Notes: generated by a model from the letters alone, not told the origin. Counted from the first letter of the stretch, positions 52,228-61,977 are shown. The stretch: 64,000 nucleotides of DNA from Novosphingobium sp. Fuku2-ISO-50 (GCF_001519055.1 NZ_KQ954302.1:17674-81673), one strand, 5' to 3'. Made by a program: numbers and translations.

Positions 52228-53097
52228 ATGGCGTCAGCGCGGGGCATTTCAGGCGGCAGCCGCAGCGCATTCTGGGCGGTGTTCCTGACACCCGCGCTAT
52301 GGATGATGCTGTTTTTCGTCGTGCCGCTTTCGGTGATCTGGGCCTACAGCTTTGGCCGGACGCTGGGCCTGACCGAAGTCGTCGTGACCGGAACGCTGGC
52401 CAACTATGTCCGCGTGTTCGATCCGGTCTACCTGATGATCTTTGCCAAATCGCTGGTCTTTGCCGGGGTGACGACGGCGATCTGCCTGATCATCGGCTTT
52501 CCCTATGCGCTGGTCATGACGTTTGCTTCGGCGCGCGCCAAGATCCTGTTGCTGCTGGCGATCATGCTGCCGTTCTGGACCAACCTGCTCGTGCGCACAT
52601 ATGCGCTGATGGCGGTGATGCGCACCGAGGGGTGGATCAACGATGGCTTCGGCCTGGTCGGGCTGGGCCCGTTCGAAATGCTGCACACCAATTTCGCGGT
52701 GATCACGGGCCTGGTCTATGTCCACTTGCCGTTTATCGTGCTGCCCCTGTTTTCGACGCTCGACCGGCTTGACCGCTCGCTGATCGAAGCCAGCCTCGAT
52801 CTCGGCGCGGGGCATCTGCGGACGATCTTTCAGGTGGTGATCCCGATTGTCTGGCCGGGAATCCTGTCGGCGGTCCTGCTGTGCTTCATTCCGGCGCTGG
52901 GCTCGTACCTGACGCCCGATTTGCTCGGCGGGCCCGACAGCCAGATGATCGCCAGCGTGATCGAGCGCCAGTTCAAGCGCGCCAACGACTGGCCGTTCGG
53001 CGCGGCGCTGTCGTTCATGCTGATGTACCTGACGCTGGCGGCAATGGCCTGGCGCGCGCTGGCCGAGCGCCGCGCCGCCGGGAAGGAGGCTCATTGA
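52228..53097 (+). CDS. potH: Polyamine ABC transporter permease (PotH/PotB-like)
   Basis: A 289-aa inner-membrane permease with six hydrophobic segments, the first being FWAVFLTPALWMMLFFVVPL. The EAA-type cytoplasmic loop IEASLDLGAGHLRTIFQVVIP contacts the ATPase. AAGGAG upstream of the ATG at 52228 supports the start. First gene of the operon with potI, the ATPase, PuuB-, PuuA-like enzymes and a binding protein; the stop overlaps the potI start (TGATG). Confidence 0.88.
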   Translation: MASARGISGGSRSAFWAVFLTPALWMMLFFVVPLSVIWAYSFGRTLGLTEVVVTGTLANYVRVFDPVYLMIFAKSLVFAGVTTAICLIIGFPYALVMTFASARAKILLLLAIMLPFWTNLLVRTYALMAVMRTEGWINDGFGLVGLGPFEMLHTNFAVITGLVYVHLPFIVLPLFSTLDRLDRSLIEASLDLGAGHLRTIFQVVIPIVWPGILSAVLLCFIPALGSYLTPDLLGGPDSQMIASVIERQFKRANDWPFGAALSFMLMYLTLAAMAWRALAERRAAGKEAH

Positions 53098-53948
53098 TGG
53101 CGCTGTTTGGAAAGAAGCGCGAAAGCGGGCCGCTCGACTATGCCGGGCGCTGGTCGCTGCGGCTGTGGGTGGCGGGCGTGATGCTGTTTCTCTATCTGCC
53201 GCTCGCCAGCCTGATCCTGTTCAGCTTTAACGATTCCAGGCGCACCATCCGCTGGGAAGGCTTTACGTTCGACTGGTACGGCAAACTGGCGAACGACGAT
53301 GCCCTGATCAGCGCCTTTACCAATTCGCTGACGATCGCGGCGATTTCCACGCTGTTCAGCGTCGTGCTCGGCGCGATGTCGGCGATTGCGCTGTGGCGGT
53401 TCCGCTTTCCCGGAAAAGGGCTGTTCGACGGGATGATCACGCTGCCGATCGTCGTGCCGGAAATCTGCATGGGTGTGGCGATGCTGGTGTTTTTCGGCAC
53501 GATCATGCCCTGGCCGCGCGATCTGGTCTGGCCATTGGATCTCGGTGCGATCGCCATCGCGCATATCACCTTCAGCTTTCCCTTTGTCACGGTCGTCGTC
53601 CGCGCCCGGCTCGCCTCGTTCAACCGTGAGATGGAAGAAGCCGCGCGCGATCTGGGCGCCGGCGAATTGCGCGCGCTGTGGGATGTCTTGCTGCCGCATG
53701 TGCGCCCCGCGCTGATTTCGGGCGCGCTGCTGGCCTTTACGCTCAGCCTCGACGATTTCGTGATCACCTTTTTCACCGCCGGGCCCAACACCGTGACCTT
53801 TCCGGTGAAAATCTATTCGATGGTGCGCTTTTCGGTCACGCCAGAGGTCAACGCCGCCTCGACCGTGCTGATGGCGATTACCGTGGCGATGACGCTGCTC
53901 GGCATGAAACTGCAAGGGGCGGACATCGCCCGATCGGAAGCTCCGTAA
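53097..53948 (+). CDS. potI: Polyamine ABC transporter permease (PotI/PotC-like)
   Basis: A 283-aa permease with six membrane segments (first LRLWVAGVMLFLYLPLASLI) and the EAA loop EEAARDLGAGELRALWDVLLP. AAGGAGG lies 8 nt before the ATG that overlaps the potH stop. It is directly followed by the ATPase gene with no gap, indicating a stoichiometric complex. Confidence 0.88.
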   Translation: MALFGKKRESGPLDYAGRWSLRLWVAGVMLFLYLPLASLILFSFNDSRRTIRWEGFTFDWYGKLANDDALISAFTNSLTIAAISTLFSVVLGAMSAIALWRFRFPGKGLFDGMITLPIVVPEICMGVAMLVFFGTIMPWPRDLVWPLDLGAIAIAHITFSFPFVTVVVRARLASFNREMEEAARDLGAGELRALWDVLLPHVRPALISGALLAFTLSLDDFVITFFTAGPNTVTFPVKIYSMVRFSVTPEVNAASTVLMAITVAMTLLGMKLQGADIARSEAP

Positions 53949-55055
53949 ATGCTCATCCGCTTTGAAAACGTCACCAAGCGCTTCGGCAGCTTCATCGCGG
54001 TCGACGATGTCAGCCTCGATATCGAAGCGGGCGAATTCTTTTCGCTGCTCGGCCCGTCGGGCTGCGGCAAGACGACGCTGCTGCGCATGCTGGCGGGCCT
54101 TGAAACCCCGACCGAGGGCCGCATCCTGATCGACGGGGTGGATATGGTCGGTGTTCCGCCCAACCGCCGCCCGGTCAACATGGTGTTTCAATCCTACGCG
54201 GTGTTTCCGCATATGAACGTGGCGCAAAACGTCGCCTACGGCCTGAAAATCGACCGCGTGCCCAAGGCAGAGCGCGAGGCGCGCGTTGCCGATGCGCTGG
54301 CGCTGGTCAAGCTGAGCGAATTTGCCCACCGCCGCCCCGATCAGCTTTCGGGCGGACAACGCCAGCGTGTCGCGCTCGCCCGCGCGCTGGTCAAACGGCC
54401 CAAAGTGCTGCTGCTCGACGAGCCGCTGTCGGCGCTCGATGCCAAATTGCGCGATGCGATGCGCGGCGAACTGGCGCAGATTCAGCGCGATGTCGGCGTT
54501 ACCTTCGTCATGGTCACGCATGATCAGGACGAAGCGCTGGCCATGGCCAGCCGCTGCGCGCTGATGAACCGGGGTACGCTGCAACAAGTCGCCACGCCCG
54601 GCGATCTCTATGAATACCCCGCAAACCGCTTCGTCGCCGACTTCATCGGCACGATCAACTTGTTCGAAGGCACGCTCAGCGTCGACGCCCCGGACCATGC
54701 CGCCGTCACCACGCCCGCGCTCGATGCGCCGATCCATGTCGATCACGGTGTGACCGGCGCGACCGATGCGAAAGTCTGGGTCGGCGTGCGCCCCGAAAAA
54801 ATCGCGATGACCCCGGCGAGCGGCCCGCGTCCCACCGGCCCCGCCGCGATGCCGCAGGCCAATGTCACCCACGGCACGATCATGACCAGCGCCTATCTCG
54901 GCGCGGTCACGTTTTACGATGTCGCAACGGCGGGCGGCACGATGATCAAGGTCAGCGCGCCCAACGGCACCCGCAGCGCCAGCCCCGCCCTGCCCGCCGG
55001 AACGGCAGTCTGGCTGCACTGGGCGCCCGACGCACCAATTGTCCTGTTGGGATAA
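53949..55055 (+). CDS. potG: Polyamine ABC transporter ATP-binding protein (PotA/PotG-like)
   Basis: A 368-aa ATPase. Walker A is GPSGCGKT (residues 35-42), the signature LSGGQ (133-137), Walker B VLLLDEP (153-159), and a C-terminal TOBE regulatory domain contains VGVRPEKIAM. The start codon immediately follows the potI stop. It energises import of the ligand delivered by the PotF-like proteins at 45613 and 57890. Confidence 0.9.
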   Translation: MLIRFENVTKRFGSFIAVDDVSLDIEAGEFFSLLGPSGCGKTTLLRMLAGLETPTEGRILIDGVDMVGVPPNRRPVNMVFQSYAVFPHMNVAQNVAYGLKIDRVPKAEREARVADALALVKLSEFAHRRPDQLSGGQRQRVALARALVKRPKVLLLDEPLSALDAKLRDAMRGELAQIQRDVGVTFVMVTHDQDEALAMASRCALMNRGTLQQVATPGDLYEYPANRFVADFIGTINLFEGTLSVDAPDHAAVTTPALDAPIHVDHGVTGATDAKVWVGVRPEKIAMTPASGPRPTGPAAMPQANVTHGTIMTSAYLGAVTFYDVATAGGTMIKVSAPNGTRSASPALPAGTAVWLHWAPDAPIVLLG

Positions 55056-55104
55056 CCGCGACGTCGATTGACCGGCCCCGGCGCGGCTGGTAGATTCGAT
55101 CGCA

Positions 55105-56445
55105 ATGTTTGTCTCTCGATCCAGCGAGCGGGCCATCGAGCGGGCAGGTCCAAGCGGCGAGGATACGAGCCGCTTTCCAGGCTCATATTATGCCGCCAGT
55201 CTTGGCGCGGCAATTGCTGCTCCGGCGCTGGGCGGCGATGCGATCACAGACTTCTGCGTCATCGGCGGCGGCTTTACCGGGCTTGGCGCGGCGCTCGCGC
55301 TGGCGCGGCGGGGCCGCTCGGTGCGGCTGGTCGAAATGGGCCCGATCGGCTGGGGCGCGTCGGGGCGCAACGGCGGGCAAGTCCATGTCGGGTGGCAACA
55401 GGATCAGCCCTGGTTTGAACAGCGCCTCGGCACCGACCGCGCGCGCGCGCTGTGGCAGGCGGCGCTCGATGCGCGGGCGCATCTCGACAGCCTGATCGCA
55501 CTGGCGGACGACGCCTGCGACTATCGCGCCGGATTGATCCACGCCGATCACAAGGCCGATCACGTCGCCGCGACGCACGCGCATGTCGCCATGATGCGCG
55601 AGACGTATGGCTATGACAGCCTGACCCCGCTGTCGCGCGATGCCCTGCGCGCCATGGTCGGCAGCCCCGACTATCACGGCGGCAGCTTCGACGCGCGCGG
55701 CGGGCATCTTCACCCGCTCAAGCTGGCGCAGGCGATGGCCCGCGCGGCGCAGGACGCAGGCGCCGTGCTCCATGCCCATACCCCCTGCACCGGGCTCGAA
55801 CCCGCCCGCGACGGCTGGCGCGTAAAAACCCCGCACGGCACGATCACCACCGGCCAAGTGCTCGACGCGACCGGCGCCTATGCGCGCGCGCTCGTGCCGC
55901 AAAGCGACGCGCATGTCCTGCCGATCAACAACTATATCGCCACCACCGCGCCGCTCGATCCCGCGCTCGCGACAAGCCTGATCCGCAATGATGCGGCGGT
56001 TTCCGACTCACGCTTTGTAGTCTATTATTTCCGCATGACGCCCGATCATCGCCTGCTGTTCGGCGGCGGGGAAAGCTATGGCTATCGCATGCCGCGCGAC
56101 ATTGCTGCGTTCGTAAGACCGCATCTTGCGCGCATATTTCCGCAACTGGCGGACGTGCCGATCAGCCATGCCTGGGGCGGCAGTCTGGCGATTTCGCCAA
56201 ACCGCCTGCCCTTTGCCATCGAGCCGCGCCCCGGCCTCCATGCCGTCAACGGCTTTTCCGGCGTCGGCGTCGTGCTCGCGCCCTGGCTGGGCGATGCCGT
56301 CGGGCGGGCCATGGCGGGCGAAGCGAATAACGCCTATGACCTTGTGCGGCGACTGCCCTCCCCACGTTTCCCCGGGGGACCATGGTTGCGGTGGCCGACC
56401 CAGGCCCTCGCCATGCGATTCATGGCGCTGCGCGACCGCTTTTGA
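55105..56445 (+). CDS. puuB: FAD-dependent oxidoreductase, gamma-glutamylputrescine oxidase type (PuuB-like)
   Basis: A 446-aa DAO-family flavoprotein. The FAD-binding loop is DFCVIGGGFTGLGAALALAR, with the family sequence GWGASGRNGGQVHVGWQQDQ after it and a C-terminal GVGVVLAPWLGDAVGRAMAG. Enzymes of this group oxidise gamma-glutamylputrescine or related amines. It lies between the transporter genes and a PuuA-like synthetase, matching the glutamylated putrescine route. A generic glycine/D-amino-acid oxidase cannot be excluded by sequence alone. Confidence 0.84.
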   Translation: MFVSRSSERAIERAGPSGEDTSRFPGSYYAASLGAAIAAPALGGDAITDFCVIGGGFTGLGAALALARRGRSVRLVEMGPIGWGASGRNGGQVHVGWQQDQPWFEQRLGTDRARALWQAALDARAHLDSLIALADDACDYRAGLIHADHKADHVAATHAHVAMMRETYGYDSLTPLSRDALRAMVGSPDYHGGSFDARGGHLHPLKLAQAMARAAQDAGAVLHAHTPCTGLEPARDGWRVKTPHGTITTGQVLDATGAYARALVPQSDAHVLPINNYIATTAPLDPALATSLIRNDAAVSDSRFVVYYFRMTPDHRLLFGGGESYGYRMPRDIAAFVRPHLARIFPQLADVPISHAWGGSLAISPNRLPFAIEPRPGLHAVNGFSGVGVVLAPWLGDAVGRAMAGEANNAYDLVRRLPSPRFPGGPWLRWPTQALAMRFMALRDRF

Positions 56446-56481
56446 CCGGTTGACCGGCGCCGTCCTTTCAGACGGAAGTAT

Positions 56482-57846
56482 ATGCCCATGACCGAACCCG
56501 CTCCGATCGCCGACTTTGCCGAATGGATCCGCAGCAGAGGGATCAGCGAAGTCGAATGCCTCGTGCCCGACATCAACGGCGTCGTGCGCGGCAAAGTGTT
56601 TCCCGCCGACAAGTTCATCTCGTCCGCCGGCAGCATGAACCTGCGCCTGCCCTCGAGCGTGTTTTCGGTGACGATCACCGGCAACTATGCCGACACCGAT
56701 GCCGACGATTTCCTCTATCGCGATCCCGATGTCTCGCTGCGCCCCGACATCCGCTCGATCTGCGTCGCGCCGGGGTTCCGCACGCCGACCGCCTTCGTCG
56801 TGGCCGACGCGCTGCATCGCGACGGAGCGCCGTTCGAGATCGCCCCGCGCTATGTCCTGCAACGCGTGCTCGACCTCTTTTCGGCGATCGGCTGGAACAT
56901 GGTCGTCGCGCCCGAGCTCGAATTCTATCTTACCGAAATCAATTCCGATCCCGACTTGCCGATCGTCCCGCCGCGCGGGCGCTCGGGCCGCGCGGAAAGC
57001 TCACCACAGCCCTACGGCCTTGAATCGGTGACCGAATTTGAAGACATCATCGAAGAGATCTACGACAATTCGGAAATCGCCTCGCTGCAACTCGACACGA
57101 TGATCCACGAAAGCGGCACCGCGCAGCTGGAAATCAATTTCAACCACGGCGAGCCGATCGCGCTGTGCGATCAGGTCACCATCTTCAAACGCATCGTCCG
57201 CCAGGTCGCGCTCAAACACGGGGTCTATGCGACGTTCATGGCCAAGCCGATGGAGACCCAGCCGGGCAGCGCGATGCACCTGCACATTTCCGCCGAAGAC
57301 GATCAGGGGCGCAACCTGTTTGGCAATGCGGCGGGGATCACCAACGAATTTCGCCATTTCGTCGGCGGGCTGCAACGCTATCTGCCCGAAATCGCGCCGC
57401 TGTTTGCGCCCAATGTCAATTCATTCCGCCGCATGCGCCCGGCCCACAGCGCGCCGATCAACGTGCAATGGGGCCATGACAACCGCAGCTGCGGCCTGCG
57501 CATCCCGACGTCGAACATGCAGAACACGCGGATCGAAAACCGCCTGCCCGGCGCCGATGCCAATCCCTATATCGCCATCGCCGCCAGCCTTGCCGCCGGG
57601 TATATCGGGCTGCGCGACCGGATCGAGCCTTTGCCGCTGATCACCAGCAACGCCTATCTCGAAGAGCGCACGCTGCCGCGCAATCTCGACGGCGCGCTGA
57701 AACAGATGATCGCCTGCGAGCCGGTCATGGAACTGCTCGGCGAAGGGTTTATCCGCGCGTTTTACGAGATCAAGATGAACGAGCTGTCGGCCTACGACGA
57801 AGTGATCAGCTCGTGGGAACGGGACCACCTGTTGCTCAAGGCGTGA
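56482..57846 (+). CDS. puuA: Glutamine-synthetase-like gamma-glutamylpolyamine synthetase (PuuA/SpuI-like)
   Basis: A 454-aa ligase of the glutamine synthetase fold. The beta-grasp N-domain (VECLVPDINGVVRGKVFPAD) and catalytic segments VAPELEFYL, ELEINFNHGEP-like QLEINFNHGEPI, GSAMHLHIS and RIENRLPGADANPYIAIAAS are present. In polyamine pathways such enzymes couple glutamate to putrescine or other polyamines using ATP. Its place next to PuuB-like and Pot genes supports this over glutamine synthesis. The ATG at 56488 is an alternative start. Confidence 0.87.
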   Translation: MPMTEPAPIADFAEWIRSRGISEVECLVPDINGVVRGKVFPADKFISSAGSMNLRLPSSVFSVTITGNYADTDADDFLYRDPDVSLRPDIRSICVAPGFRTPTAFVVADALHRDGAPFEIAPRYVLQRVLDLFSAIGWNMVVAPELEFYLTEINSDPDLPIVPPRGRSGRAESSPQPYGLESVTEFEDIIEEIYDNSEIASLQLDTMIHESGTAQLEINFNHGEPIALCDQVTIFKRIVRQVALKHGVYATFMAKPMETQPGSAMHLHISAEDDQGRNLFGNAAGITNEFRHFVGGLQRYLPEIAPLFAPNVNSFRRMRPAHSAPINVQWGHDNRSCGLRIPTSNMQNTRIENRLPGADANPYIAIAASLAAGYIGLRDRIEPLPLITSNAYLEERTLPRNLDGALKQMIACEPVMELLGEGFIRAFYEIKMNELSAYDEVISSWERDHLLLKA

Positions 57847-57889
57847 TTGTGCGTTTAAGAACGGCGCTTCATCGCAGGAGACCCACTGA

Positions 57890-58957
57890 ATGACGCGTAC
57901 CCGGCGCACTTTGCTCAAGGACATCGGTCTGGCCGGGATCGGGCTGAGCTTTACCGGCGCGCTGGGCGCCTGCGCGCGACACAAAAGCGTCAACACGCTC
58001 AATCTCTACACCTGGGACACCTACATCGGCAAACACACGCTGGCCGATTTCGAAAAGGCGAGCGCTTCGCACGTCAATATCAGCCTGTTTGCCAACAATG
58101 ACGAGCTGTTTGCCAAGCTGCGCGACGGCAATCCGGGCTATGACGTGATCGTGCCGTCGAACGACTTTGTCGAGCGCCTGCACCAGTCGGGCGCACTGAC
58201 CGAACTCGATCATGCCAAGATCCCCAATCTCGCCAATATCGATCCGCGCTTTCTCAATCCGCCGTTCGACCCGGGGCGCAAGGTCTCGGTGCCCTATACC
58301 TGGATCGTGACCGGTATCGGCTATCGCAAGTCAAAGGTCGACGGCGTCCCCGACAGCTGGAAATGGATGCTCGATTCCGACCGGTACAAAGGCCGGATCG
58401 GCCTGCTGGCCGAAGCGAGCGAACTGTTCGAGATCGGCGCAAAGTACCTCGGCCTGCCCGCCAACACCGCCGATCCGGCCACCATCGCGCGGATCCAGGC
58501 GATGCTGCTGAAGCAAAAGCCCAATATCGCGACGTTTCACGATGACAACGGGCAGGATCTGCTGCTCGCCGGCGACATCGATCTGGTCATCGAATATAAC
58601 GGAGACATCGCCCAGGTCATGCGCGAGGACAAGGATCTCGGCTTTGTCGTGCCCCGCGAAGGCGGCATTCTCGCCAGCGACGGGCTGTGCATTCCCAAAG
58701 GGGCGCCAAACCCCGCGCTCGCCCACGAATTCATCAATTTCGTGCTCGACGCGCACAACAGCGCGCATATCTTCGAAACGATCCGCTATCCCACGCCCAA
58801 CAAGGCGGCGCTCGCGCTGATGCCTGCGGAATATCGCGACAATCCGGTGATTTTCCCTGCGGAAACCGCGCTCGCGAAATGCGAATATTCGCGCTACCAG
58901 GGGCAGATGATCCAATCCGCCTACGAACAGGCGATGACGCGGGTGCGCGCGGGCTGA
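57890..58957 (+). CDS. potF: PotF/SpuD-like putrescine-binding lipoprotein, copy 2
   Basis: A 355-aa binding protein with the leader RRTLLKDIGLAGIGLSFTGA and a lipobox-type LGAC. The mature part (LNLYTWDTYIGKHTLADFEK, SLFANNDELFAKL, VIEYNGDIAQVMREDKDLGF) is strongly similar over its whole length to the copy at 45613. The two diverge around residues 175-205, where the ligand pocket lip lies, so they may differ in polyamine preference. This copy closes the pot operon and is probably the main partner of PotHI. Confidence 0.87.
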   Translation: MTRTRRTLLKDIGLAGIGLSFTGALGACARHKSVNTLNLYTWDTYIGKHTLADFEKASASHVNISLFANNDELFAKLRDGNPGYDVIVPSNDFVERLHQSGALTELDHAKIPNLANIDPRFLNPPFDPGRKVSVPYTWIVTGIGYRKSKVDGVPDSWKWMLDSDRYKGRIGLLAEASELFEIGAKYLGLPANTADPATIARIQAMLLKQKPNIATFHDDNGQDLLLAGDIDLVIEYNGDIAQVMREDKDLGFVVPREGGILASDGLCIPKGAPNPALAHEFINFVLDAHNSAHIFETIRYPTPNKAALALMPAEYRDNPVIFPAETALAKCEYSRYQGQMIQSAYEQAMTRVRAG

Positions 58958-59294
58958 CAAGCCCCCTGACCGCCGCAAGGCGTGTTCACGATCACAGGTG
59001 CGAATGCATGTCAGGTGCAGTCGCGCCGCCGGGTCGCGCGCCTCTGCTCGCGCGCCGCCACGATCGCCAACAGCCGGTCAGCACCACCCCGAAACAGGGA
59101 ATTCGTGACTTTTTCGACACACCGCGCGACCAGTTGGACCGTCCGCAAGCAAGGCGTTTGACAATTGCGACCCATCGCGGTGAATAGGCCGCTGATCTAT
59201 CTGTGATCCCTGCCAGCAAACAACGTCAATACAGCGCGTTACCATCCGGCATCAGGGGATCACTTTACGAACCGGACCGAGGGGGGTTACGTCG
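58958..59294 (+). promoter_or_regulatory. Upstream region of TonB receptor 5 with candidate promoter and two degenerate operator half-sites
   Basis: No gene is supported. TTGACA (59158-59163) is followed after 17 nt by TGAATA (59181-59186). Further down is TATCTGTGATC (59198-59208), an 11-mer shared with the spuC promoter. ACGATCACAG near 58989 is a second half-site. Confidence 0.5.
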
Positions 59295-61859
59295 ATGTAC
59301 CGCAATTCATACCGTCATCAGGCCAGCAGCATGCGCAAATGGCTGCTCTGCGCCGCCACGAGCCTGAGCGTGCTCGCCCCCGCCAGCGCCTTTGCGCAAG
59401 CGGTCGTCCCCGCCGATCAGTCAGGGGCCAGCGACACCAAGCCCGCCGGTCTTGGCGAAATCGTGGTGACCGCCACTCGTCGTTCGGAAAGCGTGCAGAA
59501 GGTTCCGATCAGCCTTCAGGCGCTGACCACTGAAAAGCTCGAACAGCGTCAGGTCGTCAATTTCTCCGACTACGCCGCGTTGCTGCCGTCGGTCAGCTAT
59601 GCATCGCTCGGGCCCGGTCGTTCGGACCTCTATTTCCGCGGTATCTCGTTCGCATCCGAAGGCGCCGGCGACGTCACGCAGGAATCGGTCGCGGGTATCT
59701 ACCTCGACGAAATCCCGATGACCTCCGCCGGGCGCATGCCCGAAGTGCACGTCTATGACATGCAGCGCGTCGAAGCGCTGTCTGGTCCGCAGGGCACGCT
59801 GTTCGGATCGTCCTCCTTGTCGGGCACGCTGCGCCTGATCACCAACAAGCCCAAGCTCGGCGTGTTTGAAGGCGGATACGACGTCGAAGTCAACAAGTTC
59901 ACCAAAGGCGGCGCCAACAGCGGCACGGTGGACGAAGGCTTTATCAATATCCCCGTGACCAAGAACATCGCCGTGCGCATGATGGCCTATTACGACCACA
60001 CCGGCGGTTATATCGACAATGCGCCCGCGACGCTGACCTATCAGGTCTATCCGAACGGCGCGAACAACGTAAACAACCCAAATAACGTGCCGACTGGCAC
60101 TTACACGATCAGCAACAGCAGCACGCTTGCTGCCAACTCGACCAACAACATTGCCAAACGCAATGCCAACCCGGTCAGCGAATACGGCGGGCGCATCGCC
60201 GTGCTTGGACAGTTCGGTGACTGGTCGGTCCTGCCGCAGGTGGTCTATCAATATCTCGACGCCAAAGGCTCGTTCAACTACGACCCAAAGCTTGGCGATC
60301 TCACAGTCCATGACTTCGGCCCGACCGAAAACCGCGACGCATGGGTACAGGCAGCGCTGACGATCAACGGCAAAGTCGGCGATTTTGACGTGATTTCATC
60401 GAGCGGCTATTTCCATCGCCGCATCAAAAACTCGAACGATTACACGTATTATACCGCACACTACGACCAGCCGGGCAACACCTCGTCGATCTGGTTCCAC
60501 GACAAGAACGGCAACCTGATCAACCCGACGCAGGAATATACCGGCGACAACACGTACGACAAGTTTACCCAGGAAGTGCGCGTGTCCGTGCCGAAATCCT
60601 GGCCATTCACACTGACCGCCGGTGCGTTCTACCAGTGGCAGAAAAAACAGATCAACGAATCCTATGGGCCCGCAGGCTTTGGCCAGGTCAACCAATTGGC
60701 TGTCAACGAAGTTCTTAACTCGGCTGGGGTGCTGCAAAGTCAGGGACTGCGCGGCGACGCCTTTTACCTGACCGAAAACAACCAGGTCTCCAACGACTAC
60801 GCGCTGTTTGCCGAAGGCACTTACCCGATCACCACCCGGCTGAAATTGACCGGTGGGATTCGCGTTTTCCGCGCCAAGACCCAGTCCACAGGCTTTGACG
60901 GCACCGCCAACGGCGCAAATGTCGGCGCGTTCATAGCCGGTTGCGCCACGCCATTCACCGCGCCGCGCCTGCAAGCGTGCAACAACGTCGGCACGGCAAC
61001 GCCCTATGACCAGAGCGGTGAAACGCACAAAGTTACGGTGAATTATCAGGCTGCCCCCGGCAAAATGATCTATGCCACGTATTCGACCGGGTTCCGGCCG
61101 GGCGGCAACAACGTCATCGCGCCGACCCAATCCTATAAGGCGGATACGCTGTCGAACTATGAATTGGGCGTAAAGACCAGTTGGGGCCGCAATTTTCGGC
61201 TCAACGCCGCGCTATATTACGAACAGTGGAAGGGTCTGCAGTACTCTGTCATTCCGGTCGGCTACAACGGCAACGGTGGAATCATCAATGCCGGCAACGC
61301 GCGCGTCTATGGTCTGGAAAGCGATTTCGACTGGCACATCGGCAAATTGGCGCTGTCAGGTTCCGGGGCGTACAACGATGCCAAGCTTAGCACGGACTTG
61401 TGCGATGCCGTTTCGATCAGCGCCCTCGTGCCGCTCTCAACCTGCTCGGTAGCCGCAGGCACCCTGGCCGCCGCCGCAGGCACCCGCTTGCCACGCCAAC
61501 CGCGCTTCAAGGGGCAACTTCAGGCGCGGTACTCTTACACCGTGGCTGGTCTCGACGCCTTTACGCAGGTGGCAGCCGATCACCAGTCCTCGTCGACATC
61601 GGACCTCAACGCCGTCAATGATCAACTGCTCGGCGATGTGCCCGGCTTTACCAGCGCCGATTTCTCGACCGGGGTCAGCCGCGACAAGTGGAGCCTGGAA
61701 TTCTTTGTCGAGAACTTCACCGACACACGCGGACAGATGTCGCGCAACACGTTCTGCGCGATCTCGATCTGTGCAAACCCGGCAACAGGCACAAGCAATA
61801 CCCGCACTTTGCCGAACAAGCCGCGCTTTGTCGGCCTGAAATTCTCGAACAAGTTCTGA
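59295..61859 (+). CDS. TonB-dependent outer-membrane receptor 5 (854 aa), paralogue of receptors 1 and 2
   Basis: Receptor with signal peptide LLCAATSLSVLAPASAFAQ, TonB-box-like EIVVTATR and plug motif VEALSGPQGTLFGSSSLSGT. It shares the phrase VQKVPISLQAL and the C-terminal Cys pair (CAISIC) with receptors 1 and 2 but has a longer plug-proximal insertion (YLDEIP preceded by GAGDVTQESVAG) and an Asn-rich loop near residues 255-290. GAGGGGGG is 8 nt before the ATG at 59295. Located directly after the polyamine operon, with an operator-like motif upstream, so amine-linked ligands are plausible. Confidence 0.9.
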   Translation: MYRNSYRHQASSMRKWLLCAATSLSVLAPASAFAQAVVPADQSGASDTKPAGLGEIVVTATRRSESVQKVPISLQALTTEKLEQRQVVNFSDYAALLPSVSYASLGPGRSDLYFRGISFASEGAGDVTQESVAGIYLDEIPMTSAGRMPEVHVYDMQRVEALSGPQGTLFGSSSLSGTLRLITNKPKLGVFEGGYDVEVNKFTKGGANSGTVDEGFINIPVTKNIAVRMMAYYDHTGGYIDNAPATLTYQVYPNGANNVNNPNNVPTGTYTISNSSTLAANSTNNIAKRNANPVSEYGGRIAVLGQFGDWSVLPQVVYQYLDAKGSFNYDPKLGDLTVHDFGPTENRDAWVQAALTINGKVGDFDVISSSGYFHRRIKNSNDYTYYTAHYDQPGNTSSIWFHDKNGNLINPTQEYTGDNTYDKFTQEVRVSVPKSWPFTLTAGAFYQWQKKQINESYGPAGFGQVNQLAVNEVLNSAGVLQSQGLRGDAFYLTENNQVSNDYALFAEGTYPITTRLKLTGGIRVFRAKTQSTGFDGTANGANVGAFIAGCATPFTAPRLQACNNVGTATPYDQSGETHKVTVNYQAAPGKMIYATYSTGFRPGGNNVIAPTQSYKADTLSNYELGVKTSWGRNFRLNAALYYEQWKGLQYSVIPVGYNGNGGIINAGNARVYGLESDFDWHIGKLALSGSGAYNDAKLSTDLCDAVSISALVPLSTCSVAAGTLAAAAGTRLPRQPRFKGQLQARYSYTVAGLDAFTQVAADHQSSSTSDLNAVNDQLLGDVPGFTSADFSTGVSRDKWSLEFFVENFTDTRGQMSRNTFCAISICANPATGTSNTRTLPNKPRFVGLKFSNKF

Positions 61860-61867
61860 TCGCGAAA

Positions 61868-61908
61868 GCGGCGGGGAAAACCGGAAAATTCCGGGTTGAC
61901 CCCGCCGC
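61868..61908 (+). terminator. Nested hairpin terminator after TonB receptor 5
   Basis: GCGGCGGGG (61868-61876) pairs perfectly with CCCCGCCGC (61900-61908) and encloses a second stem CCGGAA/TTCCGG (61881-61886 with 61889-61894). There is no T-run, so it is a probable but not classical terminator. Confidence 0.6.
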
Positions 61909-61977
61909 CCCCCACGCTTATGTGCGCGGCCTGCCTTCGCACCGGCCCAGCCGGATCGGTGCAAAGCGGCCCTTTGG

